Notes under the pieces: model-generated
The model's database searches: none
The model's input: the letters and a program-made list of their open reading frames with translations, nothing else
Told to the model about the DNA's origin: nothing
Shown here: piece after piece, positions 1-9,325 of the stretch
Position numbering within the stretch: position 1 is the first letter of the stretch
Layout: every line of letters begins with the position of its first letter
Translations under genes and position numbers: made by a program
NCBI GenBank assembly: GCA_020026375.1
Contig: JAHHQN010000024.1
Span: forward strand, 1 to 35,386
Length of the DNA: 35,386 bases
Direction: 5' to 3'
Source: Alistipes sp.
GTDB taxonomy: Bacteria > Bacteroidota > Bacteroidia > Bacteroidales > Rikenellaceae

Positions 1-377
1 TGTTTGTTGAATTTGAACTCCGTACACCATTGGTTGAACACTCAACTGTATTTTTTGAGTATTAATGCGAAGCATTTCAGTTCCATTCTTGATAGTGTGC
101 CATATTTTTTACATTTATGTCTTCCAATACCCTAAAAGACATTTATAAAATCACGAAGCGTGGGTACTGTATATCCATGCTTCTCTGTGATAAGGTGGTA
201 GGAAAACCTTGGAAAAAGAAATGGAAATAACAGCCCCACGCATATACGTGGAGACCATTACGACCTCTCTTGTTTCCTGTGAATTTAAGTTTCCTACGCT
301 TTTATCACACAAGCAGAAGACATAACGCCTCGATATTTTCAATATGTAATGGAAAGAGTTGACTCAATCCAAGACAA
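1..377. other. AT-rich stretch without a supported gene
   Basis: The first 377 bases are AT-rich and unlike the GC-rich genes that follow. Plus frame 1 is open from the window edge to a stop at 133-135, so the last 44 codons of a gene entering from the left are possible, but I do not recognise the peptide. A 63-codon minus-strand frame at 151-342 has no recognisable motif. With the hsdR remnant just downstream, decayed mobile or restriction-locus DNA is the most likely content (inference). Confidence 0.4.
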
Positions 378-851
378 ATGTATGAAAAATTCGTGATATA
401 CCATTCAACTATCAATAACTTTTTGATTTACAGTTTCATCATTTTCTGTAAGAATACAAACATTGAATTTCTCAAGTTTATTGAAAATTCAAAGACTTGT
501 CGTTTTTCTATGGGTATGGAATCGCGTATGTACACGGAATCTGACCACTCGAAGTTCACCACGGAAACACCTCTGGTGCAGATGGAGTATCTGAATGGCA
601 GTGCAGAGTTCATACAAACTACCGAGGTGGGTGGGAATCTGTTTATGAATCATGTGTGCGAGCTGAAATCCGCGTTCAATCTGTGTTGCAACAGCGAGGA
701 GAAAACATTCGAGGGACAAGAGGATATCAAAGCTAAATTGAAGATGGATTTGACATTGTTTCTTACCCGACAGGGGTATCCTCCGGAGACTAATGATGAG
801 GTGTTCAAAAAGATTTTCGAGCAGGCAGAGAATTTCAAGAAGTACAGTTAA
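378..851 (+). pseudogene. Remnant of type I restriction enzyme HsdR C-terminus
   Basis: The 157-codon frame ends in sequence typical of the HsdR C-terminus: from about residue 112, EDIKAKLKMDL, then GYPPETNDEVFKKIFEQAEN and a short tail. Residues about 68-105 (EYLNGSAEF ... ELKSAFNLCC) resemble a second HsdR segment that in full proteins lies some 150 residues further upstream. The two blocks are almost directly joined here, so the helical region between them appears deleted. The nuclease and the DEAD-box translocase domains are entirely missing. The first 45 residues do not look like HsdR, so the start at 378 is arbitrary; ATG codons near 510-530 are alternatives. Full HsdR is about 800-1100 residues. 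No hsdM or hsdS is visible. I am fairly sure of the family and infer that the piece is non-functional. Confidence 0.6.
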
Positions 852-876
852 TCGTCGGGCATACAATCAAAGAATC

Positions 877-903
877 AGCCTGTGGGGTAGGCTTTCAGTT
901 TTT
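877..903 (+). terminator. Possible terminator after the hsdR remnant
   Basis: A 5-bp stem (AGCCT/AGGCT, 877-881 and 889-893) with a 7-base loop is followed by TTCAGTTTTT. The stem is short, so this is a weak call. Confidence 0.35.
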
Positions 904-951
904 CCAAAGAAAATATTTCACTTTATTTCTTTGCCCTTGATTTTTGGGTGT

Positions 952-991
952 AAAAAAGGGTGTAAATCTCGCAATCGCATGATTTACACCC
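952..991 (-). terminator. Rho-independent terminator of tRNA-Ser
   Basis: Perfect 11-bp inverted repeat, GGGTGTAAATC (958-968) and its complement (981-991), with a 12-base loop. On the minus strand it is followed by six T (952-957). It begins 7 bases past the tRNA-Ser 3' end, where a tRNA terminator is expected. Confidence 0.8.
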
Positions 992-998
992 TTTGTCG

Positions 999-1086
999 CG
1001 GAGAGAAGGGGATTCGAACCCCTGAAACCCTTTGGGGGTTTACTCGCTTTCCAGGCGGGCCAGTTCAACCACTCCTGCACCTCTCC
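999..1086 (-). tRNA. tRNA-Ser (anticodon GGA)
   Basis: Read on the minus strand the gene starts GGAGAGGTGCAGGAGTGG and folds as a cloverleaf. The acceptor stem GGAGAGG pairs with TCTCTCC through one G-U pair. The anticodon loop contains CTGGAAA with anticodon GGA. A long variable arm (CCCCC/GGGTTT region) marks a class II tRNA, and the T arm is AGGGGTTCGAATCCCCT. The discriminator is G, as expected for serine. CCA is not encoded. A strong promoter lies at 1100-1131 and a terminator hairpin follows at 952-991. The AT-rich hsdR remnant lies on its 3' side, the side where integrating elements usually join a tRNA. Confidence 0.95.
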
Positions 1087-1099
1087 AGTGTTCAGACTC

Positions 1100-1131
1100 C
1101 AAAAGTAGGGAGTTTTTCCCAATTCTCCAAA
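1100..1131 (-). promoter_or_regulatory. Promoter of tRNA-Ser
   Basis: Minus strand: TTTG (1131-1128), a 20-base spacer, then TACTTTTG (1107-1100). This matches the Bacteroidota -33/-7 consensus TTTG/TAnnTTTG exactly. Transcription would begin about 6-8 bases past the -7 box, just before the tRNA 5' end at 1086. Confidence 0.8.
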
Positions 1132-1175
1132 TCCGAACCCCTATTTTGTGGATTTTAACCTCATTTTTGTGATTT

Positions 1176-1817
1176 TCAAAGCTCCACGATGCCGTTTTTG
1201 ATGGCGTAGACCACCAGACTCGCCGTGTTCTTACAACCCGTCTTCTCGAGAATGTTGGCGCGGTGCTTGTCGACCGTGCGCTTGGAGATGAACAGCTCGT
1301 CGGCAATCTCCTGATTCGACAGTCCGCGGCACACGGCCACCAGAATCTCGCGCTCGCGCTCCGAGAGCTGGTCGTCGGCCGGCACGTCATCACGCGAACG
1401 GATACTCCCCGACAACGACGCCAAAAGCTGGGGACTGAAATAGCTGCCGCCGTCCATCACCGTGTCGACGGCCTCCAGCAGGTCGGCAATGTCGGAATCC
1501 TTCAGGAGGAAGCCCCTCGCTCCGGCCTCGACCATACGCGAATAGTAGCTCTCCTCGCCGAACATCGACAGGGTGACAATCTTGAGGTCGGGACAGCGTT
1601 CCAGAGCCTTTTCGGTGGCCTCGGCCCCGTCCATGCCGGGCATCGAGAAGTCCATGAAGACCACATCGGCCTCCACCGCGGGCAGCATCTCGAGGAACTC
1701 CTCGCCGCTGCCGGCCTCGCCCACGACCTTCAGCCCCTCGTTGCGCTCGAGCAGAATCTTCAGTCCGCCGCGGAAGAGCGAGTGGTCGTCGACCAGAAAT
1801 ATGTTGCATTTTCTCAT
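1176..1817 (-). CDS. NarL/LuxR-family response regulator
   Basis: This is a 213-residue DNA-binding response regulator. Receiver domain (about 1-120): acidic pair VDDH at 10-11, phospho-acceptor Asp56 in VFMDFSMPGMDG, Thr in KIVTLSMF, and Lys in FLLKD. Output domain (about 148-213): LuxR-type helix-turn-helix, LSEREREILVAVCRGLSNQEIADELFIS followed by KRTVDKHRANI. Its start overlaps the stop of the upstream histidine kinase by 4 bases (ATGA), so the two are co-translated and are almost certainly cognate partners. NarL-type regulators pair with HisKA_3 kinases, as here. The target genes cannot be told from the sequence. No clear terminator separates it from the tRNA-Ser that follows on the same strand. 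Confidence 0.93.
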   Translation of the reverse strand: MRKCNIFLVDDHSLFRGGLKILLERNEGLKVVGEAGSGEEFLEMLPAVEADVVFMDFSMPGMDGAEATEKALERCPDLKIVTLSMFGEESYYSRMVEAGARGFLLKDSDIADLLEAVDTVMDGGSYFSPQLLASLSGSIRSRDDVPADDQLSEREREILVAVCRGLSNQEIADELFISKRTVDKHRANILEKTGCKNTASLVVYAIKNGIVEL

Positions 1818-2785
1818 TTTTCGTTGTGTTTATGGTGGGTCGGCAGAGGTTCGTTCCGTGTGCTGACCTTGATGGTGGCGCGCATGCCCTTGCCCTTGGC
1901 CGACACGATGTCGAAGGTGCCGCCCAGGGAGTTGATGCGCGACGAGATGTTCGAGAGTCCCATGCCGCAGTCCATCATGGCCTGGGGGTTGAAGCCGCGG
2001 CCGTTGTCGGTGTAGTCCAGCACCAGCATGTTGCCGTTCTGCGCCAGCGAGAAGTTGATAGCCTTGCAGCCCGAGTGTTTGAGCGAGTTGTTGATCAGTT
2101 CGCAAATCACGCGGTAGAGAATCACCTCTATGTCGGTGTCGTAGCGATTGGTCTTGAGGTTGGTGGTGAAGCAGATGGACGCCTCGTGCATCGCCGCGCT
2201 CTTGCTGATGAAGTGTTCCACACCGCGTGCCAAACCGAAGTCGTTGAGCACATGGGGCGAAAGATTGTTCGATATCTCGCGCAGGGAGCGTATGGCCTCC
2301 TCGATGACATAGGTCGTGTTGTCGATGATGGCCTTCTGTTCGGGGTTGTTCTCATCGCGCGAGAGTGCCGTAAGCGACATCTTGGCCGACGAGAGCAGGG
2401 GGCCCAGACCATCGTGCAGCTCTTTCGAGAAACGCGAGCGCGCCTTCTCCTCGGTGCGCAGCACGGCGGTGAGAATACGCTTGTTCATCAGCTGGCGCTG
2501 GCGCGTGAGGCGGTCGATGTACTTGAAGAGCTTGTGGGCATACATCACGCCGATGGAGAGGCAGACCGAGACCACGATACCCAGATAGAAGAACCACCAG
2601 CGCGGTTCGACCTCCTTTCCCACGGCCATAAGCTGGAAGAAGCGTTCGACCGACAGGAGCGAGAAGCCCACGATGAAGAGAATCCACACGGAGTTGTATT
2701 TGGTGGTACGCACCAGCTTCAGGGCGAAGATGGTGGCGATGGTCTGCACCAAAATGGCGATGATGAGCAGTAATTTGATAAACAT
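1814..2785 (-). CDS. Membrane sensor histidine kinase (HisKA_3 type)
   Basis: A 323-residue kinase that autophosphorylates on histidine and passes the phosphate to the adjoining response regulator. Hydrophobic segments at about 4-22, 33-46 and 64-84 place the N-terminus in the inner membrane with almost no periplasmic loop, so no separate sensory domain is visible. The HisKA_3 dimerisation helix carries the phospho-acceptor His124 in SKELHDGLGPLLSSAK. The HATPase domain shows the N-box ELINNSLKHS, G1 DNGRGF and GMGLSNISSRINSLGG. I chose the ATG at 2785 because a hydrophobic helix starts there and a promoter lies 90 bases upstream. The frame stays open to 3100, but that extension is Arg/Pro-rich, crosses the promoter and overlaps surE. 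The signal sensed is unknown. Confidence 0.88.
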   Translation of the reverse strand: MFIKLLLIIAILVQTIATIFALKLVRTTKYNSVWILFIVGFSLLSVERFFQLMAVGKEVEPRWWFFYLGIVVSVCLSIGVMYAHKLFKYIDRLTRQRQLMNKRILTAVLRTEEKARSRFSKELHDGLGPLLSSAKMSLTALSRDENNPEQKAIIDNTTYVIEEAIRSLREISNNLSPHVLNDFGLARGVEHFISKSAAMHEASICFTTNLKTNRYDTDIEVILYRVICELINNSLKHSGCKAINFSLAQNGNMLVLDYTDNGRGFNPQAMMDCGMGLSNISSRINSLGGTFDIVSAKGKGMRATIKVSTRNEPLPTHHKHNEK

Positions 2786-2873
2786 GGCACTGGAGTTTAC
2801 AGGAACGCGGCAACGGGTGGTGGGGGGACGAAACAGAGCCTTCCGGCCGTCACCGGCGTTCAATATGCAACTA

Positions 2874-2903
2874 CAAATATAACAATTATTCGCGGAACGG
2901 CAA
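2874..2903 (-). promoter_or_regulatory. Promoter of the two-component operon
   Basis: Minus strand: TATATTTG (2881-2874) matches the Bacteroidota -7 box, with TTG (2903-2901) 19 bases upstream. A transcript starting near 2867 would give an 80-base leader before the kinase ATG at 2785. Confidence 0.6.
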
Positions 2904-2944
2904 GAGGCCACGGGGGTGAAGAGGGTCGGAAAAGCCTTCGCAGG

Positions 2945-2985
2945 CAAAAAAAACAAGGGTCGCACGCCACGGCGCACGACCCTTG
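2945..2985 (-). terminator. Terminator of surE
   Basis: A strong hairpin (CAAGGGTCG arms at 2954-2962 and 2977-2985, with further pairing inside) is followed on the minus strand by eight T. It lies 39 bases after the surE stop. Confidence 0.85.
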
Positions 2986-3023
2986 CAGAACGGATTGCGG
3001 AAACCCCACACGGAAGGGGCAGC

Positions 3024-3797
3024 CTATCTGATGACCTGACGCAGCCCCTCCATACGGGAGTAATCGGTGGTGTCGGTATGGACGGGGACCACCGACACAT
3101 AGCCGTGGGCCAACGCCCACTCGTCGGTATCCTCCGACTCGGGTTCGTGGTTCACAAATTCGCCCGTGAGCCAGAAGTACTCCTTGCCGCGGGGGTCTTC
3201 GCGACGGAAGAACTCCTCGCGCCAGAAGCCGCGGTTCTGGCGGCAGACCTTCACCCCCCTGATTTGTTCGGGGCGCGCAATGGGGACATTGACATTCAGA
3301 CACAGGGGCAGTGCAGGTTTCGAGGCCAGCACGTCGGCGATGATGCGGCGTCCGTACTCCACCGCCGCATCGAAATCGGCATCGGCGGCGTGGTCGGTGA
3401 GCGAGAGACCCACCGACGGACAACCGTAGAAGCTACCCTCGATGGCCGCACCCATCGTACCCGAATAGAGGACGTTGACCGCGGCATTGGAGCCGTGGTT
3501 GATGCCCGAAATCACCAGATCGACCTTGCGACCCAGCAACAGGTGATCGAAGGCCATCTTCACACAGTCGACGGGCGTTCCGTTGAGCGCATAGACCTCC
3601 ACGCCCTCCTCCTCGCGCACCTTGCGCAGAAACAGGGGTCGGTACATGGTGATGGCCTGGCTCATGCCGCTCTGCACGGTCTCGGGGGCGATGGCCACCA
3701 CGCGGCCGAAGTGGCGGGCCACCTCGATGGCGGCAGCAAATCCCTTGGCATCATATCCGTCGTCGTTGGTCACGAAAATCAACAAATCGTTATTCAT
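3024..3797 (-). CDS. surE: 5'/3'-nucleotidase SurE
   Basis: SurE is a metal-dependent phosphatase that removes phosphate from nucleoside 5'- and 3'-monophosphates in the cytoplasm. The 257-residue length fits the family. The N-terminal signature IFVTNDDGYDAKGF supplies the Asp-Asp metal ligands. Other conserved segments are VVAIAPETVQSGMSQAIT, LNGTPVDCVKMAFDHLL and VISGINHGSNAAVNVLYSGTMGAAIEG with its metal-binding Asn. The start at 3797 places NDDGYD at residues 11-16, as usual. It stands alone on the minus strand with its own terminator, and shares the upstream region with the divergently transcribed rplS leader. Confidence 0.95.
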   Translation of the reverse strand: MNNDLLIFVTNDDGYDAKGFAAAIEVARHFGRVVAIAPETVQSGMSQAITMYRPLFLRKVREEEGVEVYALNGTPVDCVKMAFDHLLLGRKVDLVISGINHGSNAAVNVLYSGTMGAAIEGSFYGCPSVGLSLTDHAADADFDAAVEYGRRIIADVLASKPALPLCLNVNVPIARPEQIRGVKVCRQNRGFWREEFFRREDPRGKEYFWLTGEFVNHEPESEDTDEWALAHGYVSVVPVHTDTTDYSRMEGLRQVIR

Positions 3798-3835
3798 AGC
3801 AGTATCAAAAATTTACTTGTCCGGAAAAAACGGTG

Positions 3836-3843
3836 CAAATATA
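3836..3843 (-). promoter_or_regulatory. Possible -7 box for surE
   Basis: Minus strand TATATTTG fits the -7 consensus TAnnTTTG and lies 39 bases before the surE ATG. No good -33 element is seen about 20 bases upstream. Confidence 0.4.
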
Positions 3844-3884
3844 CAAATTAAAGCGGCCACCGACGAGATATTTGCGGCCGATTC

Positions 3885-3915
3885 TTGCTCGAAACAAATT
3901 TTATTTCTACCTTTG
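3885..3915 (+). promoter_or_regulatory. Promoter of rplS
   Basis: TTG (3885-3887), a 20-base spacer and TACCTTTG (3908-3915) match the Bacteroidota promoter consensus. Transcription from about 3922 gives a leader of roughly 240 bases before rplS. Confidence 0.7.
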
Positions 3916-3921
3916 CCGTCC

Positions 3922-4161
3922 CAAAAGGGCGAGTATCAACCTCTTTCATTGGGTACCGAGGCAGCGACATCGGCTGCCGGGGAGTGTCGGAGGACGCTCC
4001 GCACGGGTTTCCGATATCGAGTCGGCAATCCGGAGCGAAGGGTCATCGGGCGCAAAGACTCTCCGGACAAGCAGTGTAGGATTGCAGGACAATGGGCCTG
4101 CATGGTAGCCGGGGTGCAGCGGGAATGTTGAACACGTAAACTATCAAATTTTGTTGCAACA
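3922..4161 (+). promoter_or_regulatory. Structured 5' leader of rplS
   Basis: This stretch has no convincing frame but several GC-rich stem-loops. GGCAGC (3960-3965) pairs with GCTGCC (3973-3978). A GTG-T-CGGAG arm pairs with CTCCG-CAC around a GACG tetraloop near 3986-4005. Two copies of TCCGGA near 4030 and 4065 can close a longer stem. GCAGG pairs with CCTGC near 4086-4103. L19 messages in several bacteria carry autoregulatory leaders where the protein binds its own mRNA; whether this is one is an inference. An independent small RNA is the alternative. Confidence 0.45.
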
Positions 4162-4530
4162 ATGAACAAAGATGCAATCATCAAGCTCGTAAACGAGCAG
4201 ACATGGGCCAAGACTGATGCCGACGTGCCTCAGTTCGGTGCTGGTGATACTATCACCGTAACTTACAAAATCGTCGAGGGTAACAAGGAGCGTTTGCAGA
4301 GCTTCCGTGGTGTGGTAATCCAGATCAAGGGTTCGGGCAAGACCAAGATGTTCACCATCCGCAAGATTTCGAACGGCGTTGGTGTAGAGCGTATCTTCCC
4401 CCTCTACTCTCCCCACATCGACAAGATCGAGGTGAACAAGTACGGTGTAGTTCGTCGCGCACGTATCTACTACTTCCGTAACCTCACCGGTAAGAAGGCC
4501 CGTATCAAGGAGAAGCGAGTTAACAAGTAA
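4162..4530 (+). CDS. rplS: 50S ribosomal protein L19
   Basis: L19 lies at the 30S-50S interface of the ribosome. The 122-residue protein shows the family pattern throughout: N-terminal helix (MNKDAIIKLVNEQ), FGAGDTITVTYKIVEGNKERLQSFRGVVI, then SNGVGVERIFPLYSPHIDKIEV and the basic tail RRARIYYFRNLTGKKARIKEK. Length is normal (about 115-125). It is monocistronic: a promoter and long leader precede it and a strong terminator follows within 25 bases. In many other bacteria rplS sits with rpsP-rimM-trmD; here trmD is far away at 33179 on the other strand. Confidence 0.98.
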   Translation: MNKDAIIKLVNEQTWAKTDADVPQFGAGDTITVTYKIVEGNKERLQSFRGVVIQIKGSGKTKMFTIRKISNGVGVERIFPLYSPHIDKIEVNKYGVVRRARIYYFRNLTGKKARIKEKRVNK

Positions 4531-4551
4531 TTCGGAAATCTCTGATACAAC

Positions 4552-4589
4552 ATATACCGTCATGCTTCGGCACGACGGTATATTTTTTT
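4552..4589 (+). terminator. Terminator of rplS
   Basis: The stem ATACCGTC/GACGGTAT closes a loop containing CTTCGG and is followed by A and seven T. Confidence 0.9.
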
Positions 4590-4789
4590 ATGCCCGCCCC
4601 GCCACCGTTTCGCATCGCAACCCCGGGGCTTTCAAATTGCAATATCACGTAACTATCCCCCACCCCCGGCTTGCGAACGCAACAACACCGTTATCCGCTA
4701 TGACACACCACGATACCGCATTTTGGGTATTTTGCACCGAGGGGCGAAAAAATTTGACGATACAATATTAAGTAACAGAAATAAATGCT

Positions 4790-4797
4790 TATTTTTG
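4790..4797 (+). promoter_or_regulatory. Possible -7 box for pflB
   Basis: TATTTTTG fits TAnnTTTG and would start transcription about 55 bases before the ATG. TTTG at 4753-4756 is too far upstream (33 bases) to be its -33 partner. Confidence 0.4.
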
Positions 4798-4858
4798 CAG
4801 TCGCAAAAACCCATAGGGAAACCTATAAATTCAGATACCACTTAATTTTTTTACATTT

Positions 4859-7087
<2,229 letters not shown>

Positions 7088-7088
7088 T

Positions 7089-7814
7089 ATGCTGAACATA
7101 CACTCTTACGAAAGTATGGGAACATTCGACGGGCCGGGTCTCCGGCTCGTCGTTTTCCTTCAGGGCTGTCCCTTCCGCTGCCTCTACTGTGCCAACCCCG
7201 ACACCATCGCCTTCGAGGGCGGCACCCCCACTCCGCCCGACGAGATTCTGCGTATGGCCATGAGCCAGCGCGCCTTCTTCGGCAAGCGCGGCGGCGTGAC
7301 CTTCTCGGGCGGCGAACCCACCTCGCAGGCCGAAGCCCTCGTGCCGCTGGTACGCCGGCTCAAGGAGGCAGGCATACATGTGTGCATCGACACCAACGGC
7401 GGCGTGTGGAACGCCCACGTCGAGGAGCTGCTCTCGCTGGCCGACCTCGTGCTGCTCGACGTCAAGCAGATTGACCCTGCGCGCCACGAGGCACTCACGG
7501 GACGCTCCAATGCGCAGACCCTCCGCACGGCCGCATGGCTCGAGGAGCAGGGACACCCCTTCTGGCTGCGTTACGTGCTGGTACCGGGCATCAGCGATGC
7601 CGAGGAGGATATCCGCACCTTAGGCGAGCGTCTGGGCGGCTACAAGAGCCTCCAGCGCGTGGAAGTGCTGCCCTACCATCGTCTGGGCGTCCACAAGTAC
7701 GAGGCCATGGGCTGGGACTACCAGCTCGCCGACGTGGTGGAGAACACCCCCGAACAGCTGCAGCGTGCCGAACGCCTCTTCAACGAATACTTCGCCACCG
7801 TGGTGGTCAACTGA
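7089..7814 (+). CDS. pflA: Pyruvate formate-lyase-activating enzyme (radical SAM)
   Basis: PflA installs the glycyl radical on PflB using S-adenosylmethionine and a 4Fe-4S cluster. The cluster motif CxxxCxxC is seen at about residues 28-35 (GCPFRCLYCANPDT). Further radical-SAM landmarks are GGVTFSGGEPTSQ, HVCIDTNGGVW, DLVLLDVKQIDP and WLRYVLVPGISD. At 241 residues it has the size of the short PFL-type activases, without the ferredoxin insert of other glycyl-radical activases. It overlaps no gene and ends before a strong bidirectional terminator. Confidence 0.97.
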   Translation: MLNIHSYESMGTFDGPGLRLVVFLQGCPFRCLYCANPDTIAFEGGTPTPPDEILRMAMSQRAFFGKRGGVTFSGGEPTSQAEALVPLVRRLKEAGIHVCIDTNGGVWNAHVEELLSLADLVLLDVKQIDPARHEALTGRSNAQTLRTAAWLEEQGHPFWLRYVLVPGISDAEEDIRTLGERLGGYKSLQRVEVLPYHRLGVHKYEAMGWDYQLADVVENTPEQLQRAERLFNEYFATVVVN

Positions 7815-7840
7815 CCCTACGGCGGACATATAACCCTTCA

Positions 7841-7885
7841 AAAAAGCAACTGCCCCCCGAGAGGGACAGTTGCTTTTTCTTTTTT
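7841..7885 (+). terminator. Terminator after pflA
   Basis: Stem AAGCAACTG-CCC with GGG-CAGTTGCTT, loop CCGAGA region, followed by TTTTCTTTTTT. The A-run on the left would also let it work on the minus strand. Confidence 0.88.
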
Positions 7886-7913
7886 GGGCGGCCCCCCTCG
7901 GGAAAGGCTGCCG

Positions 7914-7945
7914 CAAAAAAAGGCGGCCCTTTTCAGGGTCGCCTT
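7914..7945 (-). terminator. Terminator of the sugar transporter gene
   Basis: Minus strand: AAGGCGACCC pairs with GGGCCGCCTT (one mismatch) around a short loop, followed by seven T. It lies 28 bases after the transporter stop, facing the pflA terminator. Confidence 0.85.
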
Positions 7946-7973
7946 CATTTTCATATTCCTACCGCGAAGGGGA

Positions 7974-9278
7974 TTACTCCTCCACGGGAATATCCTTGTT
8001 GACGTTCTTCGAGCCGATGAGCGCGTAGTAGAACAGGTAGCCGAAGCAAACCACAATCAGCCAGTAGCTGTTCATGTAGCCCAGACCGTTGTTCGTACCG
8101 TCGACAATGGCGTTCTGCACGAGGGGAAGGATACCGCCACCGCAAACCAGTGCCATGAAGATACCCGAAGCCTGCTCGGTGTACTTGCCCAAGCCCTCGA
8201 CTGCGAGGTTGAAGATACCGCCCCACATCACCGAAGTGCAGAGACCGATGAGAACGAGCAGCATGGCGTTGATGGGGACATTGACCATGGCAAAGCCCTC
8301 CGAACCGTTGAACACGGGCATAACGACCATCGAAGCGGGCAGGAAGATGGAGAGCAGCGTCAGCAACAGACCCACGCCGGCAGCCAGCGACAGCATCTTC
8401 TTGGCCGACACCTTGCTGGCCACGATGGCACCGGCCAGACGGCCCACGAGCATGAGCAACCAGTAGGTACCGGCTACCGAGCTGGCAATGGCCTCGGCAT
8501 TGACACCCTCACCCAGCACATTGAGGTCGGGGTTCTGCAACCACTTCTGGAGGACGTTGGGTACACCCACCTCGACACCTACATAGATGAAGATGGCCAC
8601 GGCACCCAGCACGAAGTGACGGAACGACATGGGACCGTACTGCGACTTCACCGAAGTCTTCACGGCAGCCTCCTCACGGTTGCTGTCGGGAATGGCGGTG
8701 AAGAGAATCACCACGAAAGCGAAGGCGAAGATGGCCAGAGCGGCATACATCAGCGGGAAGACGTTGCTGATCTGTGCGTTCTTGATACCCTCGGGAATCA
8801 GCAGACCGGTGAGAATGATGACCGAAGTACCCATCAGCGAGTTGAAGGCACCGCCGGCCTGAATCAGCTGGTTACCCTTGTTACCGCCGCCGCCCAGCTT
8901 GTTGAGCATGGGGTTGACCACCGTATTGAGCAGACACATCGAGAAACCTGCGATGAAGGCACCCAGCAGGTAGACACCGAAGCTCTCGAACATACCCGAC
9001 AGGGTCTGGATACCCACACCGATGAAGCCGACCGCAACGGCAATCAGCGCGGTCTTCTTGTAGCCCATCTTCTGCAGCATGCTGCCGGCAGGATAACCCA
9101 TGATGGCATAGGCAATGAAGTTGGCGAACACGCCGAGTGTTCCCATCCAGTTCGCTACGTTGAACTGATACTTGAGGATATCGCCCATCGGTGACGCAAG
9201 ATTGGTCACGAACGAAATCATACCGAAGAGGAACATCATGACGATGATCGGCAGTAAATAATTTTTCTTCTGTTCCAT
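7974..9278 (-). CDS. FHS-family sugar/H+ symporter (FucP/GluP-like MFS)
   Basis: A 434-residue inner-membrane transporter with about twelve hydrophobic segments. Sequence features place it in the fucose:H+ symporter (FHS) branch of the major facilitator superfamily. These are an N-terminal TM1 (LLPIIVMMFLFGMISFVTNL), the loop MGYPAGSMLQKMGYKKTALI, and NTVVNPMLNKLGGGGNKGNQLIQ. A C-terminal SVMWGGIFNLAVEGLGKYTEQASG segment agrees. FHS members carry fucose, glucose, galactose or related sugars; the substrate here cannot be assigned. It is probably co-transcribed with the polyprenyl synthase upstream (47-base gap), though the two functions are not obviously linked. Confidence 0.88.
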   Translation of the reverse strand: MEQKKNYLLPIIVMMFLFGMISFVTNLASPMGDILKYQFNVANWMGTLGVFANFIAYAIMGYPAGSMLQKMGYKKTALIAVAVGFIGVGIQTLSGMFESFGVYLLGAFIAGFSMCLLNTVVNPMLNKLGGGGNKGNQLIQAGGAFNSLMGTSVIILTGLLIPEGIKNAQISNVFPLMYAALAIFAFAFVVILFTAIPDSNREEAAVKTSVKSQYGPMSFRHFVLGAVAIFIYVGVEVGVPNVLQKWLQNPDLNVLGEGVNAEAIASSVAGTYWLLMLVGRLAGAIVASKVSAKKMLSLAAGVGLLLTLLSIFLPASMVVMPVFNGSEGFAMVNVPINAMLLVLIGLCTSVMWGGIFNLAVEGLGKYTEQASGIFMALVCGGGILPLVQNAIVDGTNNGLGYMNSYWLIVVCFGYLFYYALIGSKNVNKDIPVEE

Positions 9279-9325
9279 TGAAAATGATATTTTAGGTTAA
9301 TAATTAATTTCCGACAGGTAAGGTC

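Larger units (their letters stand above)
4531..4858. other. Intergenic region rplS-pflB
   Basis: The region holds the rplS terminator at the left. A pyrimidine-rich stretch without recognisable features follows. A -7 box TATTTTTG lies at 4790-4797, about 60 bases before pflB. I see no FNR-like palindrome, although pflB is often oxygen-regulated. Confidence 0.5.

Noticed and set aside
151..342. A 63-codon minus-strand frame
   Set aside because: Short, no motif, in AT-rich decayed DNA.
1826..2773. A 315-codon plus-strand frame across the histidine kinase
   Set aside because: Antisense shadow; the minus strand has H-, N- and G-boxes.
2786..3100. N-terminal extension of the histidine kinase to an ATG at 3100
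   Set aside because: It crosses the predicted promoter and the surE terminator and overlaps the surE coding end; the residues are low-complexity Arg/Pro.
3622..4131. Plus-strand frames upstream of rplS
   Set aside because: They run from surE antisense into the structured leader and have no family resemblance.
3960..4140. SRP RNA, RNase P RNA or tmRNA in the rplS upstream region
   Set aside because: A few bases recall the 4.5S RNA, but the conserved core motifs of all three RNAs are missing.
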